Assembly: GCF_018531465.1 (NCBI RefSeq)
Contig: NZ_JAHDTF010000039.1
Coordinates: forward strand, 1-64,000
Origin: Sphaerisporangium fuscum
GTDB lineage: Bacteria; Actinomycetota; Actinomycetes; Streptosporangiales; Streptosporangiaceae
Direction of reading: 5' to 3'
DNA: 64,000 bases
The notes beneath the pieces were generated by a model that was not told the origin of the DNA, made no database searches, and was given only the letters and a program-made list of their open reading frames with translations. Below, one piece after another: positions 48,335 through 57,522 of the stretch; within the stretch, counting starts at the first letter, position 1, and each line of letters starts with the position of its first letter. The translations under genes were made by a program, and so were the position numbers.

Positions 48335-49207
48335 TCAGGTGTCCTGCCGGTCCAGCGGGCCGAACAGGCCGCTCTCGTAGCCGTCCTCGCCGGCCGGGCC
48401 GGGCTCCCCCGCCAGGCGGGTGTAGTACTCGACGGCCTGCACGGGCTGGCCCACGCCGTTCGACAGCGCGAAGTACCGGCCCTCCACGCTGATCTGCGTG
48501 CGGTGGGCGCGCAGGGCGGCGATCTTGGCCTCGACCTGGGCGGTGGCGTCGACGCGGGTGGTCACCTGGGCGTCCGGGACGCCGAACCCGAACTCCTCCA
48601 CCGACGAGAGCCGCTGGAAGGGCCCGGCGTCCACGGCCTGCTCCAGCACCGACAGCGGCGTCGCCGTGGCGTAGAACCGGGACGGCGACCACGGCTCGCC
48701 GTCGCCGAACGCCGGGTCGGCGGCCTTCTCGAACGCCCGCCACGCCACCCGATGCGCCTGGATGTGGTCGGGGTGGCCGTAGTAGCCGTTGTCGTCGTAG
48801 GTGACGATCACCTGCGGCCGTACCTCGCGGACGATGCCGACCAGCTCCGCCACCGCCAGGTCGAGGTCGGCCTGCCAGAAGCAGTGGGGATCGTCGTTGG
48901 TCGCCGCGCCCATCATCCCCGAGTCACGCCAGCGCCCGGCTCCGCCCAGGAACCGGTGGTCGGCGACGCCGAGCGCCTGGCAGGCCCGCTGCAGCTCGCC
49001 CACGCGGTGCTCCCCGAGCCGGTCGTCGCGGTCGGCGGCCAGGTGCCGCAGCTCGGCGGGGATCACCTCCCCCTCCTCGCCCAGCGTGCAGGTGACGAGG
49101 CAGACGTAGGCCCCCTCGGCCGCGTACTTGGCCATGGTGGCCCCGGTGCCGATCGATTCGTCGTCGGGGTGTGCGTGGACGAAGAGGATCCGACGATCGG
49201 ACGGCAT
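48335..49207 (-). CDS. mshB: GlcNAc-Ins deacetylase MshB, mycothiol biosynthesis
   Basis: A 290-residue zinc deacetylase of the PIG-L fold that removes acetyl from GlcNAc-inositol, the second step of mycothiol synthesis. Zinc and catalytic residues: HAHPDDE (His13, Asp15, Asp16) and YGHPDHIQAHR (His145/His148). The segments TCTLGEEGEVIP, DHRFLGG and RDSGMMGA separate MshB from the related amidase Mca. The ATG at 49207 begins exactly at the family N-terminus; the ribosome site (AGGCAGG) is modest. The other msh genes are not in the window, as is normal because they are scattered. This is a strong marker of Actinomycetota. Confidence 0.93.
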   Translation of the reverse strand: MPSDRRILFVHAHPDDESIGTGATMAKYAAEGAYVCLVTCTLGEEGEVIPAELRHLAADRDDRLGEHRVGELQRACQALGVADHRFLGGAGRWRDSGMMGAATNDDPHCFWQADLDLAVAELVGIVREVRPQVIVTYDDNGYYGHPDHIQAHRVAWRAFEKAADPAFGDGEPWSPSRFYATATPLSVLEQAVDAGPFQRLSSVEEFGFGVPDAQVTTRVDATAQVEAKIAALRAHRTQISVEGRYFALSNGVGQPVQAVEYYTRLAGEPGPAGEDGYESGLFGPLDRQDT

Positions 49208-49293
49208 CGCCGACCTGCCTTTCGTGCTGTGGGGATCTCTGCGGGTGGTCTCCCGCAGGAGGGGCGCCCCTCCCGGCGGGCCGAGGCTGTGGA

Positions 49294-50121
49294 TCAGCTC
49301 CAGAACTTGACCAGGCGCGCGGCGACCGAGTGGCCCTGGGCGAGGCCCGCCTCGGCGGTGGGGGTGCGGGTGGAGGGGTCGAGGGGGTCCGACCCCATGG
49401 CGGCGACGGACGCCTCGTCGGGGGTGACCAGCTCGACCTCGGCGTTCGCGCCCAGGGAGGCGATCTGCTCCGCGAGCTGCGGATCCTCCATAGGCGCGAT
49501 GATCAGCACGCGATCGTGACCGGCCGCGAGGTCGGCGTTGACACTCGACCTGACGCCGCCGTCGGTGTAGCGGACGTCCCCGATCGTCACCGGGGGCCAC
49601 ACGCCCGGCACCGCGCAGCTGGCCGCGACGGCGTCGACGAGATCCACCCCGGAGGAACGGTCGAAGAGGCGATGCTCGGCGGTGGCGGTGTCGACGGCCA
49701 CCAGGACCATGTCGGCCTCGGGCCACTCGTGGCGGGGAAGCCGCCCGGCGATCACCTCGCGCCGCGCCTCTTCGGAGACGGTCTTGGCCGACAGCGCCAC
49801 CCGGCAGACGGCCCGCCTGATCTCGCCGAGGTCCTGGCTGTCCCGGTAGAGGCCTTCCAGGACGGCCACCAGCTCCTGGAACGGCACCCCGCTCGGCAGT
49901 TCCCTGGCCTGCAGGGCGGGATCGACCTGGCGCCGGTAGAGCTCGTCGAAGGACAGGCCGCTGGTCACCTGGGCGGAGACCGTGGCGCCGGCCGACGTAC
50001 CGATGATCTTGTCGGCGGTACGGCAGTCGAGCCCGCCCTCCGCCAGTGCCGTGAGGACGCCCGTCATCCAGGCGATGCCCGCGACGCCGCCTCCGCCCAG
50101 CACCAAAGCTCGTTTCGTCAC
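49294..50121 (-). CDS. Patatin-like phospholipase
   Basis: A 275-residue cytoplasmic serine lipase or acyl hydrolase: glycine-rich LGGGGVAG oxyanion loop, GTSAG (Ser43) and the YTDGG Asp completing the Ser-Asp dyad. GTG 50121 has GGAAGG ten bases upstream. The same direction as mshB (86 bp downstream) allows co-transcription, but no functional link is evident. Confidence 0.9.
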   Translation of the reverse strand: MTKRALVLGGGGVAGIAWMTGVLTALAEGGLDCRTADKIIGTSAGATVSAQVTSGLSFDELYRRQVDPALQARELPSGVPFQELVAVLEGLYRDSQDLGEIRRAVCRVALSAKTVSEEARREVIAGRLPRHEWPEADMVLVAVDTATAEHRLFDRSSGVDLVDAVAASCAVPGVWPPVTIGDVRYTDGGVRSSVNADLAAGHDRVLIIAPMEDPQLAEQIASLGANAEVELVTPDEASVAAMGSDPLDPSTRTPTAEAGLAQGHSVAARLVKFWS

Positions 50122-50189
50122 GTCCACATTCCCTTCCGATCGGGGATCAGGGTAGCCGGGCCCCGATCCGGCGGACACCGCGGGCGGGG

Positions 50190-51125
50190 CTACACGTCCG
50201 GCGCCACCTCGGGGCCGCCCGTGACGACCGCGACGAGACGGGTGCCGGGCTCGAACGCTCCCTCCCGCACCAGGGAGAAGATCCCGTACATCATCTTCGC
50301 GACGTAGACCCACTCCAGCAGGACACCGTGCCGGGCGGCGAAGTCGTCGACGAACGCGTCGAGCTCAGCCGTACGCCGGGCGTACCCGCCGAAGTGGAAC
50401 TCCGGCCGCAGGCTCCAGTTCGGCCACGAGCGGCCGCAGGCCTCGCGTTGCAGCCGCTCGACCTCGCCGGCCAGGAACTCCCCGCCCTTGAGCACCGGGA
50501 ACCCGATCGCGGCACGTCCGGGGGCCAGTCCGGCGGAGAGGCCGGCGAGCGTGCCCCCGGTACCGCACGGACAGCAGATCACGTCGAACCCGGGGTGACC
50601 TAGCTCGTCCAGTTGCGCGTCCACCTCGGCGGGAAGCTCGGCGCAGCCCCGGACGGCACAGGCGTTGCTGCCGCCCTCGGGCACGAGGTAGAAGTCCCCC
50701 CATTCCTCCCTCAACCGGGCGATCACCCCGGGGTCCTGCTTGGCGCGGTACGCCGTCCGGTCGAGGTAGGTCAGCCGCATCCCGCGCGACACGGCGTAGG
50801 CCAGCGACGGGTTTAGCGGCAGGTGCTCCTCCCCGCGGATCACGCCGACCGTGGCGAAGCCGAAGTGACGGCCCGCGGCGGCGGTGGCGCGGATGTGGTT
50901 GGAGTAGGCGCCGCCGAAGGTCAGCAGCGTACGCCGCCCCTGCCGCCGCGCTTCGGCGAGGTTGTACTTCAGCTTGCGCCACTTGTTCCCCGGCAGCTCG
51001 GGGTGGATCAGGTCGTCACGCTTCAGGAACAGGCGGACGCCGCCCAGCCGGTCGTCCCGGACCTCGGTGAGCGGGCTGGGGAGCCGCAGCACGAGACCGC
51101 CGGGGGTCGTCACGCGGTTGTCCAC
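50190..51125 (-). CDS. ACC deaminase/D-cysteine desulfhydrase family PLP enzyme
   Basis: A 311-residue fold-type II PLP enzyme. The PLP lysine lies in LPGNKWRKLKYNL; TFGGAYSNHIRATAAAG binds the carboxylate, and CGTGGTLAGL cradles the phosphate. It converts D-cysteine or 1-aminocyclopropane-1-carboxylate to an oxo acid and ammonia; which substrate is used cannot be read. The GTG at 51125 is chosen because longer frames run into the galK promoter. A GTG four codons later is also possible. Confidence 0.88.
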   Translation of the reverse strand: MDNRVTTPGGLVLRLPSPLTEVRDDRLGGVRLFLKRDDLIHPELPGNKWRKLKYNLAEARRQGRRTLLTFGGAYSNHIRATAAAGRHFGFATVGVIRGEEHLPLNPSLAYAVSRGMRLTYLDRTAYRAKQDPGVIARLREEWGDFYLVPEGGSNACAVRGCAELPAEVDAQLDELGHPGFDVICCPCGTGGTLAGLSAGLAPGRAAIGFPVLKGGEFLAGEVERLQREACGRSWPNWSLRPEFHFGGYARRTAELDAFVDDFAARHGVLLEWVYVAKMMYGIFSLVREGAFEPGTRLVAVVTGGPEVAPDV

Positions 51126-51204
51126 AGGGCCAGCTTGACATGGCGGTGACCACGGCGGGGCTCGGTAGGCTACTGGCCGACCCCCAATACGAGGAGACGC
51201 CGTC

Positions 51205-52326
51205 ATGCGTGCTGCCGAGGCCTTCCGCACGGCATTTGGCCATGAGCCCGAGGGTGTTTGGCGTGCCCCCGGGCGTGTGAACCTGATCGGGGAGCACACC
51301 GACTACAACGACGGGTTCGTGCTGCCGTTCGCCGTGCCGTGGGGGGTCACGGCCGCCGTCCACCGTCGCGACGACGACACCATCGGCCTGCTCTCCCTCC
51401 AGGGCGGCTCCGAGCCGCAGGCGATCACCGACTACGAGCGGGCCGAGGGGTGGACCCGCTATGTCGTCGGCGTCTTCTGGGCACTGCGGCAGGCGGGGCA
51501 CGCCGTGAGGGGCGCCGACATCGTGATCGACGGCGACGTGCCACGGGGGGCCGGGCTGTCCTCCAGCGCGGCGCTCGAGGTGGTCGTCGCCATGGCCCTC
51601 AACGACCTCTACGAGCTGGGGCTGAGCAGGCTCGACCTCGCGCTGCTGTCGCAGAAGGCCGAGAACGACTTCGTCGGCATGCCCTGCGGCATCATGGACC
51701 AGGCCGCCTCCGCCCTCAGCGAGGAGGGCCGCGCCCTGTTCATGGACTGCCGCAGCCTGGCGACCCGCGCCGTCCCGCTCGACCTGGCCGCCGAGGGCCT
51801 GCAGATCCTGATCATCGACACGGGTGCCCACCACGAGCTGGCCGACGGGCAGTACGCCCGGCGCCGCCACGACTGCGAGAGCGCGGCCAAGCGGCTCGGG
51901 GTGAAGGCCCTGCGCGACGTCACCGACCTCGCGGCGGCGCTGGCGGTGCTCGAGGGCGACGAGCGCAAGCGCGTGCAGCACGTCGTGACCGAGAACCACC
52001 GGGTCGAGGCGCTGATCGGGCTGCTGCGCGCCGGAGCCGTCCGGGAGATCGGCGCCCTGCTCAACGCCTCCCACATCTCCCTCCGCGACCAGTACGAGGT
52101 CTCCTGCGCCGAGCTCGACGTGGCGGTCGAGGCGGCCGTCCGGGGCGGCGCGCGCGGCGCCCGCATGACCGGCGGCGGCTTCGGCGGCTCGGCCATCGCC
52201 CTGGTGGCCGACGACCGCATGGCGGACGTCCGCCGCGAGGTCGAGAAGGCCTACGAGCAGCAGGGCTGGGCTCCCCCGCGCTTCCTCCCCGCCACCCCCG
52301 CCCCCGGCGCCCACCGCCTCACCTGA
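51205..52326 (+). CDS. galK: Galactokinase
   Basis: A 373-residue GHMP kinase that phosphorylates galactose at C1 (Leloir pathway). Signatures: GRVNLIGEHTDYNDGFVLP, the ATP loop PRGAGLSSSAALE, the catalytic Asp in CGIMDQAAS and GARMTGGGFGGSAIAL. GAGGAG lies nine bases before ATG 51205. galT and galE are not adjacent; it is divergent from the PLP enzyme with a 79-bp gap. Confidence 0.96.
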   Translation: MRAAEAFRTAFGHEPEGVWRAPGRVNLIGEHTDYNDGFVLPFAVPWGVTAAVHRRDDDTIGLLSLQGGSEPQAITDYERAEGWTRYVVGVFWALRQAGHAVRGADIVIDGDVPRGAGLSSSAALEVVVAMALNDLYELGLSRLDLALLSQKAENDFVGMPCGIMDQAASALSEEGRALFMDCRSLATRAVPLDLAAEGLQILIIDTGAHHELADGQYARRRHDCESAAKRLGVKALRDVTDLAAALAVLEGDERKRVQHVVTENHRVEALIGLLRAGAVREIGALLNASHISLRDQYEVSCAELDVAVEAAVRGGARGARMTGGGFGGSAIALVADDRMADVRREVEKAYEQQGWAPPRFLPATPAPGAHRLT

Positions 52327-52417
52327 CCCCAAACGGCCGGAGCAAGCATCCCAAGGGAACACAACCCGACGGGCGGGACAGGCGGCGCCCTCGATTCCCC
52401 CAGGGCTGCATGGCCAT

Positions 52418-52472
52418 GCGAGGGCGCCGGTACGGCGAGGCGAGGTACGGCGAAGTCGGCGCCCTCCTACGG
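52418..52472 (-). repeat. Dispersed intergenic hairpin repeat, copy B (divergent)
   Basis: On the minus strand it reads CCGTAGGAGGGCGCCG, then ACTTCGCCGTAC, and ends with GGCGCC. It matches copies A, C and D without gaps, with several substitutions in the first arm. It lies between galK and the FAD gene. Confidence 0.58.
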
Positions 52473-52508
52473 CGGGGAACGTGGTCTTCTGGCCCTCTGG
52501 ATGGGGGT

Positions 52509-54134
52509 TCAGGCGACTTTGGGGGTGAGGTGGAGGATGGTTTCGGTGAGGAGGATGCCGGTCAGGGTGTCGGCCTCGTGGACGAGGCGGTTGTCGGGAA
52601 TGGCCGGATGGGCGGTGCCGCCGGTGGTCCAGGGGGCGAAGGCGAACCTCCGGGGATGCGCCGTGCCCGTCCGGTCGACGATGCGGCGGTCGGGGAGCCG
52701 CACCTTCAGCAGCCCCCGCTCCTCGGCGCACTCGCCTCGCCCGTAGAGCCGCTCCACCAGAGGGTCCAGGGTGCGGTCCAGGCCGGGCCCCACGCGCGTG
52801 GCGTCCACGAACGCCCTGGCGGTCACCGCTCCCGGCACCGACCCGCCGACGGCCCGCCAGACCCCGCCTCCGGCCACCCGCCGCGCCCCCTCCGCCCGCC
52901 GTACGCCCTCTCCGGGACGGCCGGCCCCGTCCGGGGTGCGGGGCCGAGGACGGTCGGCGGGGGCGGGGTCGTGGGGATCGACCCTCAGGTCCGCCCCGAG
53001 GAAGGTGACGACCCCCGCCTTGGCGATGGCCCGGATCTCGGCGAGCCGTTCGGCGGGGAGCGTGTCGGTGAGGTGGTCGCTGAACCCCTCGAACCACGGG
53101 TCCGGCGCCACCCGTCCGGCGATCGCGCCGCGCACTCCGCGCAGCGCGTGCGTCAGCGCCACGTCGGCGCTGTGGGCGGCGTCGGAGCGCCGGGCCAGGT
53201 GCGCCGCGAGGTAGCCGTGCATCCATTTCTGCAGCCCCGCCAGGTCCCCGAAGCGCATGCCGGCGAGGGGGTGATCGAGCCGGGGCAGGTTGAGGCGGTC
53301 CTCGAAACGGGGCACCGCCCTGCGGATCAGGGCGCGCATCGCCGTACCGTCCCACGGCTCGGGCGCGTAGGCGAGGGCGAAGTCGGCCCAGCTCATCCGG
53401 GCTCGCTCAGGGTGGGCGGTGAGGAGCTCGTGGTAGTACGCGAACGCCAGGTCCTTGGCCACCAGCGGCCACACCTCCCGGCGGAAGTCCCGCACCCGGT
53501 CGGCGAGGCCGGCGACGAACACCGGGGGCGGCGGGGGCCCGGCCGGCGAGGGGTGCCCGGCCGCCGCGTGGTGCGGCACGCCCCTGCGGGAGCCGGCGTA
53601 GAGGAGGGGTTCCCGGCCGCTGGGCAGGTAGGTCGGCTCGCCGTCGCGCTCGCGCCGGAAACGGCCGCCCCGGCGGACGGTGAGCCGCTCGACCACCTCG
53701 GCGATCCCGGGGCCGAGGCCGCGCACCAGGACAGGCTGCCCGCCGGGCACATGGTCGAGGGAGAGATCGTCCGCCCGCCCGCACGGCAGGTAGTGGAGGC
53801 CGTGGTCGCGGGCGAAGCCGCGTAACTCCTGCTCGCGTGGGGTCGGGAGGACCTCCAGGCGCGGCTGGGCGAGGACCACGGCGTCGGCGCCGATGCGCGT
53901 GCCGTCGTCGAGCACGAGCCACCGCCCGGCCAGGTCGACCGCCCTGGCCCCGTGGAGGTGGACCCGGACGCCCGGTGCCCGCGCCTCCAGGCCGGCCCGG
54001 GCGTCGCCGGGCGTGGCGACGTGGTGGACGTCGAGCGGCCGCCGCCCCAGCACCTGAGGAGCGTGCGCGCATATCCGCTCGATCAGGCACGTCGCGGCCG
54101 GCCCCGTGCCGACCACGCAGATCGAACCCGTCAC
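52509..54134 (-). CDS. FAD/NAD(P)-binding protein (PF13454 type)
   Basis: A 541-residue protein beginning with a dinucleotide-binding motif, ICVVGTGPAATCLIERI. Later segments VLVRGLGPGIAEVVERL, FVAGLADRV and the C-terminal PWTTGGTAHPAIP match actinobacterial proteins of the FAD-NAD(P)-binding family, which often sit in peptide-metabolite clusters. GGGAGG precedes the GTG start. A Pro/Arg/Gly-rich insert (~375-425) interrupts the conserved C-terminal half. No biosynthetic neighbours are seen. Confidence 0.82.
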   Translation of the reverse strand: MTGSICVVGTGPAATCLIERICAHAPQVLGRRPLDVHHVATPGDARAGLEARAPGVRVHLHGARAVDLAGRWLVLDDGTRIGADAVVLAQPRLEVLPTPREQELRGFARDHGLHYLPCGRADDLSLDHVPGGQPVLVRGLGPGIAEVVERLTVRRGGRFRRERDGEPTYLPSGREPLLYAGSRRGVPHHAAAGHPSPAGPPPPPVFVAGLADRVRDFRREVWPLVAKDLAFAYYHELLTAHPERARMSWADFALAYAPEPWDGTAMRALIRRAVPRFEDRLNLPRLDHPLAGMRFGDLAGLQKWMHGYLAAHLARRSDAAHSADVALTHALRGVRGAIAGRVAPDPWFEGFSDHLTDTLPAERLAEIRAIAKAGVVTFLGADLRVDPHDPAPADRPRPRTPDGAGRPGEGVRRAEGARRVAGGGVWRAVGGSVPGAVTARAFVDATRVGPGLDRTLDPLVERLYGRGECAEERGLLKVRLPDRRIVDRTGTAHPRRFAFAPWTTGGTAHPAIPDNRLVHEADTLTGILLTETILHLTPKVA

Positions 54135-54288
54135 CGTCGCCTCCCAGATTACCCATTTAGACGGTAGGAATTACATGGATAATTGTCAAGGCAATCGTAA
54201 GGCATGACGACGAGGACTGTCGGGAAAGGAGGCGCCGATCACGGCGGCCGGCCGCACGGCCCGGGGTCACGGGCCCGGGCGGGACGGG

Positions 54289-54597
54289 CTACGGCACGAC
54301 GATCGGGAAGCGGGAATGCAGGCCGGCCGCTTCGAGCACCCGGCACACCGAGGAGGACGGGGCCACCAGCCGCACGCCCCCACCGAGGCGCACGGAGCGG
54401 CGCCGGGCGGCCAGAAGGGCACTCACTCCGCTGGCGTCCATGAAGGTGACCTCTGACAGGTCCAGGACGATCGTGGCGTGTGATCGATCGATGGCGGCCA
54501 GAAGATGCTGGCGCAGAAGGGGGGAATTGGAGATGTCGACGTCCCCGCTGACCCGGCAGATGGTCGCGTCGGCGCGGACGGTCACGGACAGGTCCAT
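54289..54597 (-). CDS. STAS-domain anti-sigma factor antagonist
   Basis: A 102-residue SpoIIAA-like protein; GGAGGTCC sets ATG 54597. The core VLDLSEVTFMDASGVSALL carries the phosphorylatable Ser57. It releases a sigma factor by sequestering an anti-sigma kinase. It lies next to a cold-shock gene, in the same direction but separated by hairpins. It has no repeat tail, unlike the other STAS protein in the window. Confidence 0.9.
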   Translation of the reverse strand: MDLSVTVRADATICRVSGDVDISNSPLLRQHLLAAIDRSHATIVLDLSEVTFMDASGVSALLAARRRSVRLGGGVRLVAPSSSVCRVLEAAGLHSRFPIVVP

Positions 54598-54668
54598 CGC
54601 GGACCTCCAATCGCTGGACGCGTAGGGCGGCTCACGATGACGCAAACCGCCCGGACATGCGTCCTAGG

Positions 54669-54693
54669 TTGAGCGCGGCGCCGCCGCGCTCAA
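54669..54693. terminator. Hairpin upstream of the STAS gene
   Basis: TTGAGCGCGGC and its exact complement form an 11-bp stem with a GCC loop, 72 bp before the STAS start. It may back up the cold-shock terminator. Confidence 0.45.
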
Positions 54694-54784
54694 AAGAGCC
54701 TCTCGGCTCGGTCTTTCAACTGGCGGCATCGGCACGACCTGCTCCGCCGCCGCTCGGTACGGACCGCACCGCCGCACGCGCCGT

Positions 54785-54802
54785 GGAGGCCGGACGGCCT
54801 CC
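54785..54802 (-). terminator. Terminator of the cold-shock gene
   Basis: GGAGGCC-GGAC-GGCCTCC, a 7-bp stem with a tetraloop, 36 nt after the minus-strand stop. Confidence 0.55.
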
Positions 54803-54838
54803 GTCAGCGGTCGCGCGAACGGCCCGCTGAGCGATGGT

Positions 54839-55042
54839 TCAGACCGGGCGGACCGACTCGGCCTGGGGGCCCTTCGGACCGCGGACGGTCTCGAAGTCGA
54901 CGCGCTGGTTCTCCTCGAGGCTGCGGTAACCGCTCGACTGGATCGCCGAGTAGTGGACGAAGACGTCGGCGCTGCCGTCGTCAGGAGCGATGAAACCGAA
55001 GCCCTTTTCGGCGTTGAACCACTTGACGGTTCCCTGAGCCAT
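54839..55042 (-). CDS. Cold-shock protein (CspA family)
   Basis: A 67-residue single-stranded nucleic-acid chaperone: GTVKWFNAEKGFGFI (RNP1) and DVFVHYSAI (RNP2), full family length. TGAGGAGATC precedes the ATG. The ~250-bp upstream gap is long and A/T-mixed, fitting a structured cold-responsive 5' leader. Confidence 0.95.
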   Translation of the reverse strand: MAQGTVKWFNAEKGFGFIAPDDGSADVFVHYSAIQSSGYRSLEENQRVDFETVRGPKGPQAESVRPV

Positions 55043-55295
55043 AAAACTGATCTCCTCATGAGACGATCTACGAGGCCACGGACGTGGATCCCCGGGTTGC
55101 TAGCGACCGACCGCCCCTTGAAAGCCCTTGGCTTCGCATGGTGGAACGCCCGCTGTCAGAACTCCGCAGGCGCTTACACGTTAACGAACCTCTACAACCG
55201 CTCTCATTCAACACCATGACTCCCCTCCAGAGCGAACGCAGGGGTGGCACACGGGCGAACAGACGGCGTACACCGGCCCTCACGCGAGCGACGGG
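55043..55295 (-). promoter_or_regulatory. Long upstream region of the cold-shock gene
   Basis: 253 bp without a gene. On the minus strand it contains A/T-rich stretches (GTTCGTTAACGTGTAAGC near 55175-55195) that may be the promoter, leaving a leader of roughly 130 nt, as in other csp mRNAs. Exact elements are not clear. Confidence 0.35.
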
Positions 55296-56072
55296 TCAGG
55301 TCAGTGGCGGGAAGGCCGGGGGACGGCGTTCGACGAAGCTCGCCACCCCTTCCGCGAAGTCGGGGCGGGCGAAGGATTCCAGCATCAGGCGCACGGCCTC
55401 GGAGGCGGAGTCGTCCAGGGACTTCTGCCAGTCGCCCCACACCTGTCTCTTGATCACCGCCATGGAGGCGGGCGAGCTGTGCACCGCCAGTTCCCGGGCG
55501 TACGCCAGGGTCTCCTCCAGCAGCCGCTCCCCCGGGACCACGCGGTTGGCCAGGCCCAGCTCGCCCGCCTCGGCGCCGGTGAAGGTGCGGCCGGAGAGCA
55601 GGATGTCCATCGCCTTGGCCTGCCCGATGAGCTTCGGCAGGATCCACGCCAGGCCGTACTCGGCGATGAGCCCCCGCCGGGCGAAGGCCGTGGTCCACTT
55701 GGCCTCGGCGGCGGTGAACACCAGGTCGCAGACCAGTGCGTGCACCATGCCGAGCCCGGCGCACGCGCCGTTGACGGCCGCGAGGATCGGCTTGCGGATG
55801 GTGGTGGGGTGGGTGGTGGGCCGCTTGTCGGGCTCCTCGTCGTAGGAACCGTCCCGCAGGGCGCCGAGGGTCTGGAAGTCGGCTCCCGCGCAGAACCCCT
55901 TGCCGGCGCCGGTGACGACGATCACCCGGACGTCCGGGTCGCGCTCGGCCTCCTCCAGCAGGTCGAAGTAGCGGCGTCCCATGGCGTCGATCCAGGCGTT
56001 CAGCCGGTCGGGCCGGTTGAACGTCAGCGTCAGCACGCCGCCGTCGAGCGACGAGAGCACGAGCTCGGACAT
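55296..56072 (-). CDS. Enoyl-CoA hydratase/isomerase
   Basis: A 258-residue crotonase-fold enzyme. Oxyanion-hole segments KGFCAGADFQTL and NGACAGLGMVHAL are present, followed by RGLIAEYGLAWILPKLIG. The usual hydratase catalytic Glu at the ACAGLG+ position is not evident (family-typical GLIAEYG retained), so it may be an isomerase or hydratase of unknown substrate. GGAGGTGCC precedes the ATG. It is 50 bp downstream of the NOS start side but separately terminated. Confidence 0.88.
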   Translation of the reverse strand: MSELVLSSLDGGVLTLTFNRPDRLNAWIDAMGRRYFDLLEEAERDPDVRVIVVTGAGKGFCAGADFQTLGALRDGSYDEEPDKRPTTHPTTIRKPILAAVNGACAGLGMVHALVCDLVFTAAEAKWTTAFARRGLIAEYGLAWILPKLIGQAKAMDILLSGRTFTGAEAGELGLANRVVPGERLLEETLAYARELAVHSSPASMAVIKRQVWGDWQKSLDDSASEAVRLMLESFARPDFAEGVASFVERRPPAFPPLT

Positions 56073-56121
56073 GGCACCTCCAGCAGAGACCGCTACCGAA
56101 CAAGGTTCTACACTAGAGGAC

Positions 56122-57522
56122 TCACCAGTCGTAGTAGCTCTTACGGGGATGCTGGACGAACGCCGGCGACAGCTGGGTGTCCTCGTAGTACCGGTGGAAG
56201 ACCGGCGTGGTCGAACTCGACATGGGAGGCACGATCCACGTCCAGTCGGCCGGGCACGTCCGCCCCGAACGCTCCTCGCGCTCCAGGTGCGAGATGAACC
56301 TGCGCGCCTCGGTGTGGTGGTCGGTGATCGTGACGCCCGCCTGCTCGAACGAGTGGAGGACGGCGACGTTGACCTCGACGAGGGCCCGGTCCTTCCAGAG
56401 GGTGCGGTCGTGGGAGGTGTCGAGGCCGAGCCGCTCGGCGACCACCGGCAGGCAGTTGTAGCGGTCGGTGTCGGCGAGGTTGCGCGCCCCGATCTCCGTC
56501 CCCATGTACCAGCCGTTGAAGGGGGCGCAGGGGTAGCAGACGCCGCCGACCTCCAGGCACATGTTCGAGATCACCGGCACGGCGTGCCAGCGCAGCCCGA
56601 GTTCGGCGAACCACGGGTACGACGGGTGGGCGATCGGCACCTCCAGCACGGCGTCCCCCGGGACGGAGGCGAGCAGGGGCGGCTTGCCCTGGGCCTCGAT
56701 CACCAGCGGGAGCACGTCGAAGTGGGTGCCACGGCCGCCGAACCAGCCGAGCCGGCGGGCCTTGTCGGTGAGGTCGGCGTTGCCCGGGTCCCCGGCCACG
56801 ACGTCACCGTCGGCGCCACGGTATCCGGCGTACCGGATCAGCTGTCCGTTCCAGATCCGCGGGCCGGGACGGCCGGGACGGTCCGGGGCGAACACGGTGA
56901 TCGTCGGGCGGATCCGGCCGTCCCCCGTGGCCTCGCGCAGGTGCTCGACGCACTCGACGGCGACGCCTTCGGCGCCGTCGACCTGGCGGCGGTCGCGGAC
57001 GCGCAGCGATTTCCAGTACAGGCGTCCGATGCAGCGGTTGCTGTTGCGCCAGGCCACGCGGGCGCCGTAGGCGAGTTCGTCGGCGGTGTGGGTGTAGGTG
57101 CCGGTGGTGGCGATCTCGCTCGTCACCTGGCGCAGCCGTCGCCATAGGTCCCCGGCGGAGGGGTTCTCGGTGTAGTAGAGACGCAGGAACTTCTCGGCCT
57201 CCAGCGCGTCCACCGGGCCGTCGCCGCTCCCCGGACGGTACCGGGGGACGGGTATCCGCTCCGGCCCGTCAGTGGAGGTACGGCGATGGAGGCCCCCCGG
57301 AGCCGGACGTCCCCCCTCGGCCTCGCCATGGATTCCGTCCCGCTCAAAGCTCGACACGGGGGTTTCACTCCGTCCGGCAGGCGACATGGTGTCCTCGCCC
57401 GGTTCGGGGACGGTCAGCGCGGACGCGTCCTCTCCGGGCATCGGCACCGGGGGCTCACCGGCCCTGCCGGGCGCCGCGACTCGCGACTTTACCGGAAGTA
57501 GATCTTTCAGCCAGCCCAACAT
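56122..57522 (-). CDS. nos: Bacterial nitric oxide synthase (oxygenase domain) with N-terminal extension
   Basis: A 466-residue haem enzyme that oxidises L-arginine to citrulline and NO, using general cellular reductases because no reductase domain is fused. The haem-thiolate Cys is Cys164 in WRNSNRCIGRL; arginine is held by Glu343 in WYMGTEIGARNL; the ends HPSYPWF and KSYYDW are typical. The NOS core begins near residue 105. The first ~100 residues are Pro/Gly/Glu-rich and unlike NOS. ATG 57522 is the outermost plausible start; ATG 57387 has a better ribosome site (GAGG, proper spacing) and would shorten the extension to ~60. No thaxtomin-type or nitration cluster is nearby, so the role is probably stress or signalling NO. 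Confidence 0.92.
   Translation of the reverse strand: MLGWLKDLLPVKSRVAAPGRAGEPPVPMPGEDASALTVPEPGEDTMSPAGRSETPVSSFERDGIHGEAEGGRPAPGGLHRRTSTDGPERIPVPRYRPGSGDGPVDALEAEKFLRLYYTENPSAGDLWRRLRQVTSEIATTGTYTHTADELAYGARVAWRNSNRCIGRLYWKSLRVRDRRQVDGAEGVAVECVEHLREATGDGRIRPTITVFAPDRPGRPGPRIWNGQLIRYAGYRGADGDVVAGDPGNADLTDKARRLGWFGGRGTHFDVLPLVIEAQGKPPLLASVPGDAVLEVPIAHPSYPWFAELGLRWHAVPVISNMCLEVGGVCYPCAPFNGWYMGTEIGARNLADTDRYNCLPVVAERLGLDTSHDRTLWKDRALVEVNVAVLHSFEQAGVTITDHHTEARRFISHLEREERSGRTCPADWTWIVPPMSSSTTPVFHRYYEDTQLSPAFVQHPRKSYYDW

Noticed and set aside
52509..57522. A secondary-metabolite cluster around the FAD protein and NO synthase
   Set aside because: No synthetase, synthase, P450 or tailoring set is present; the genes between are housekeeping.
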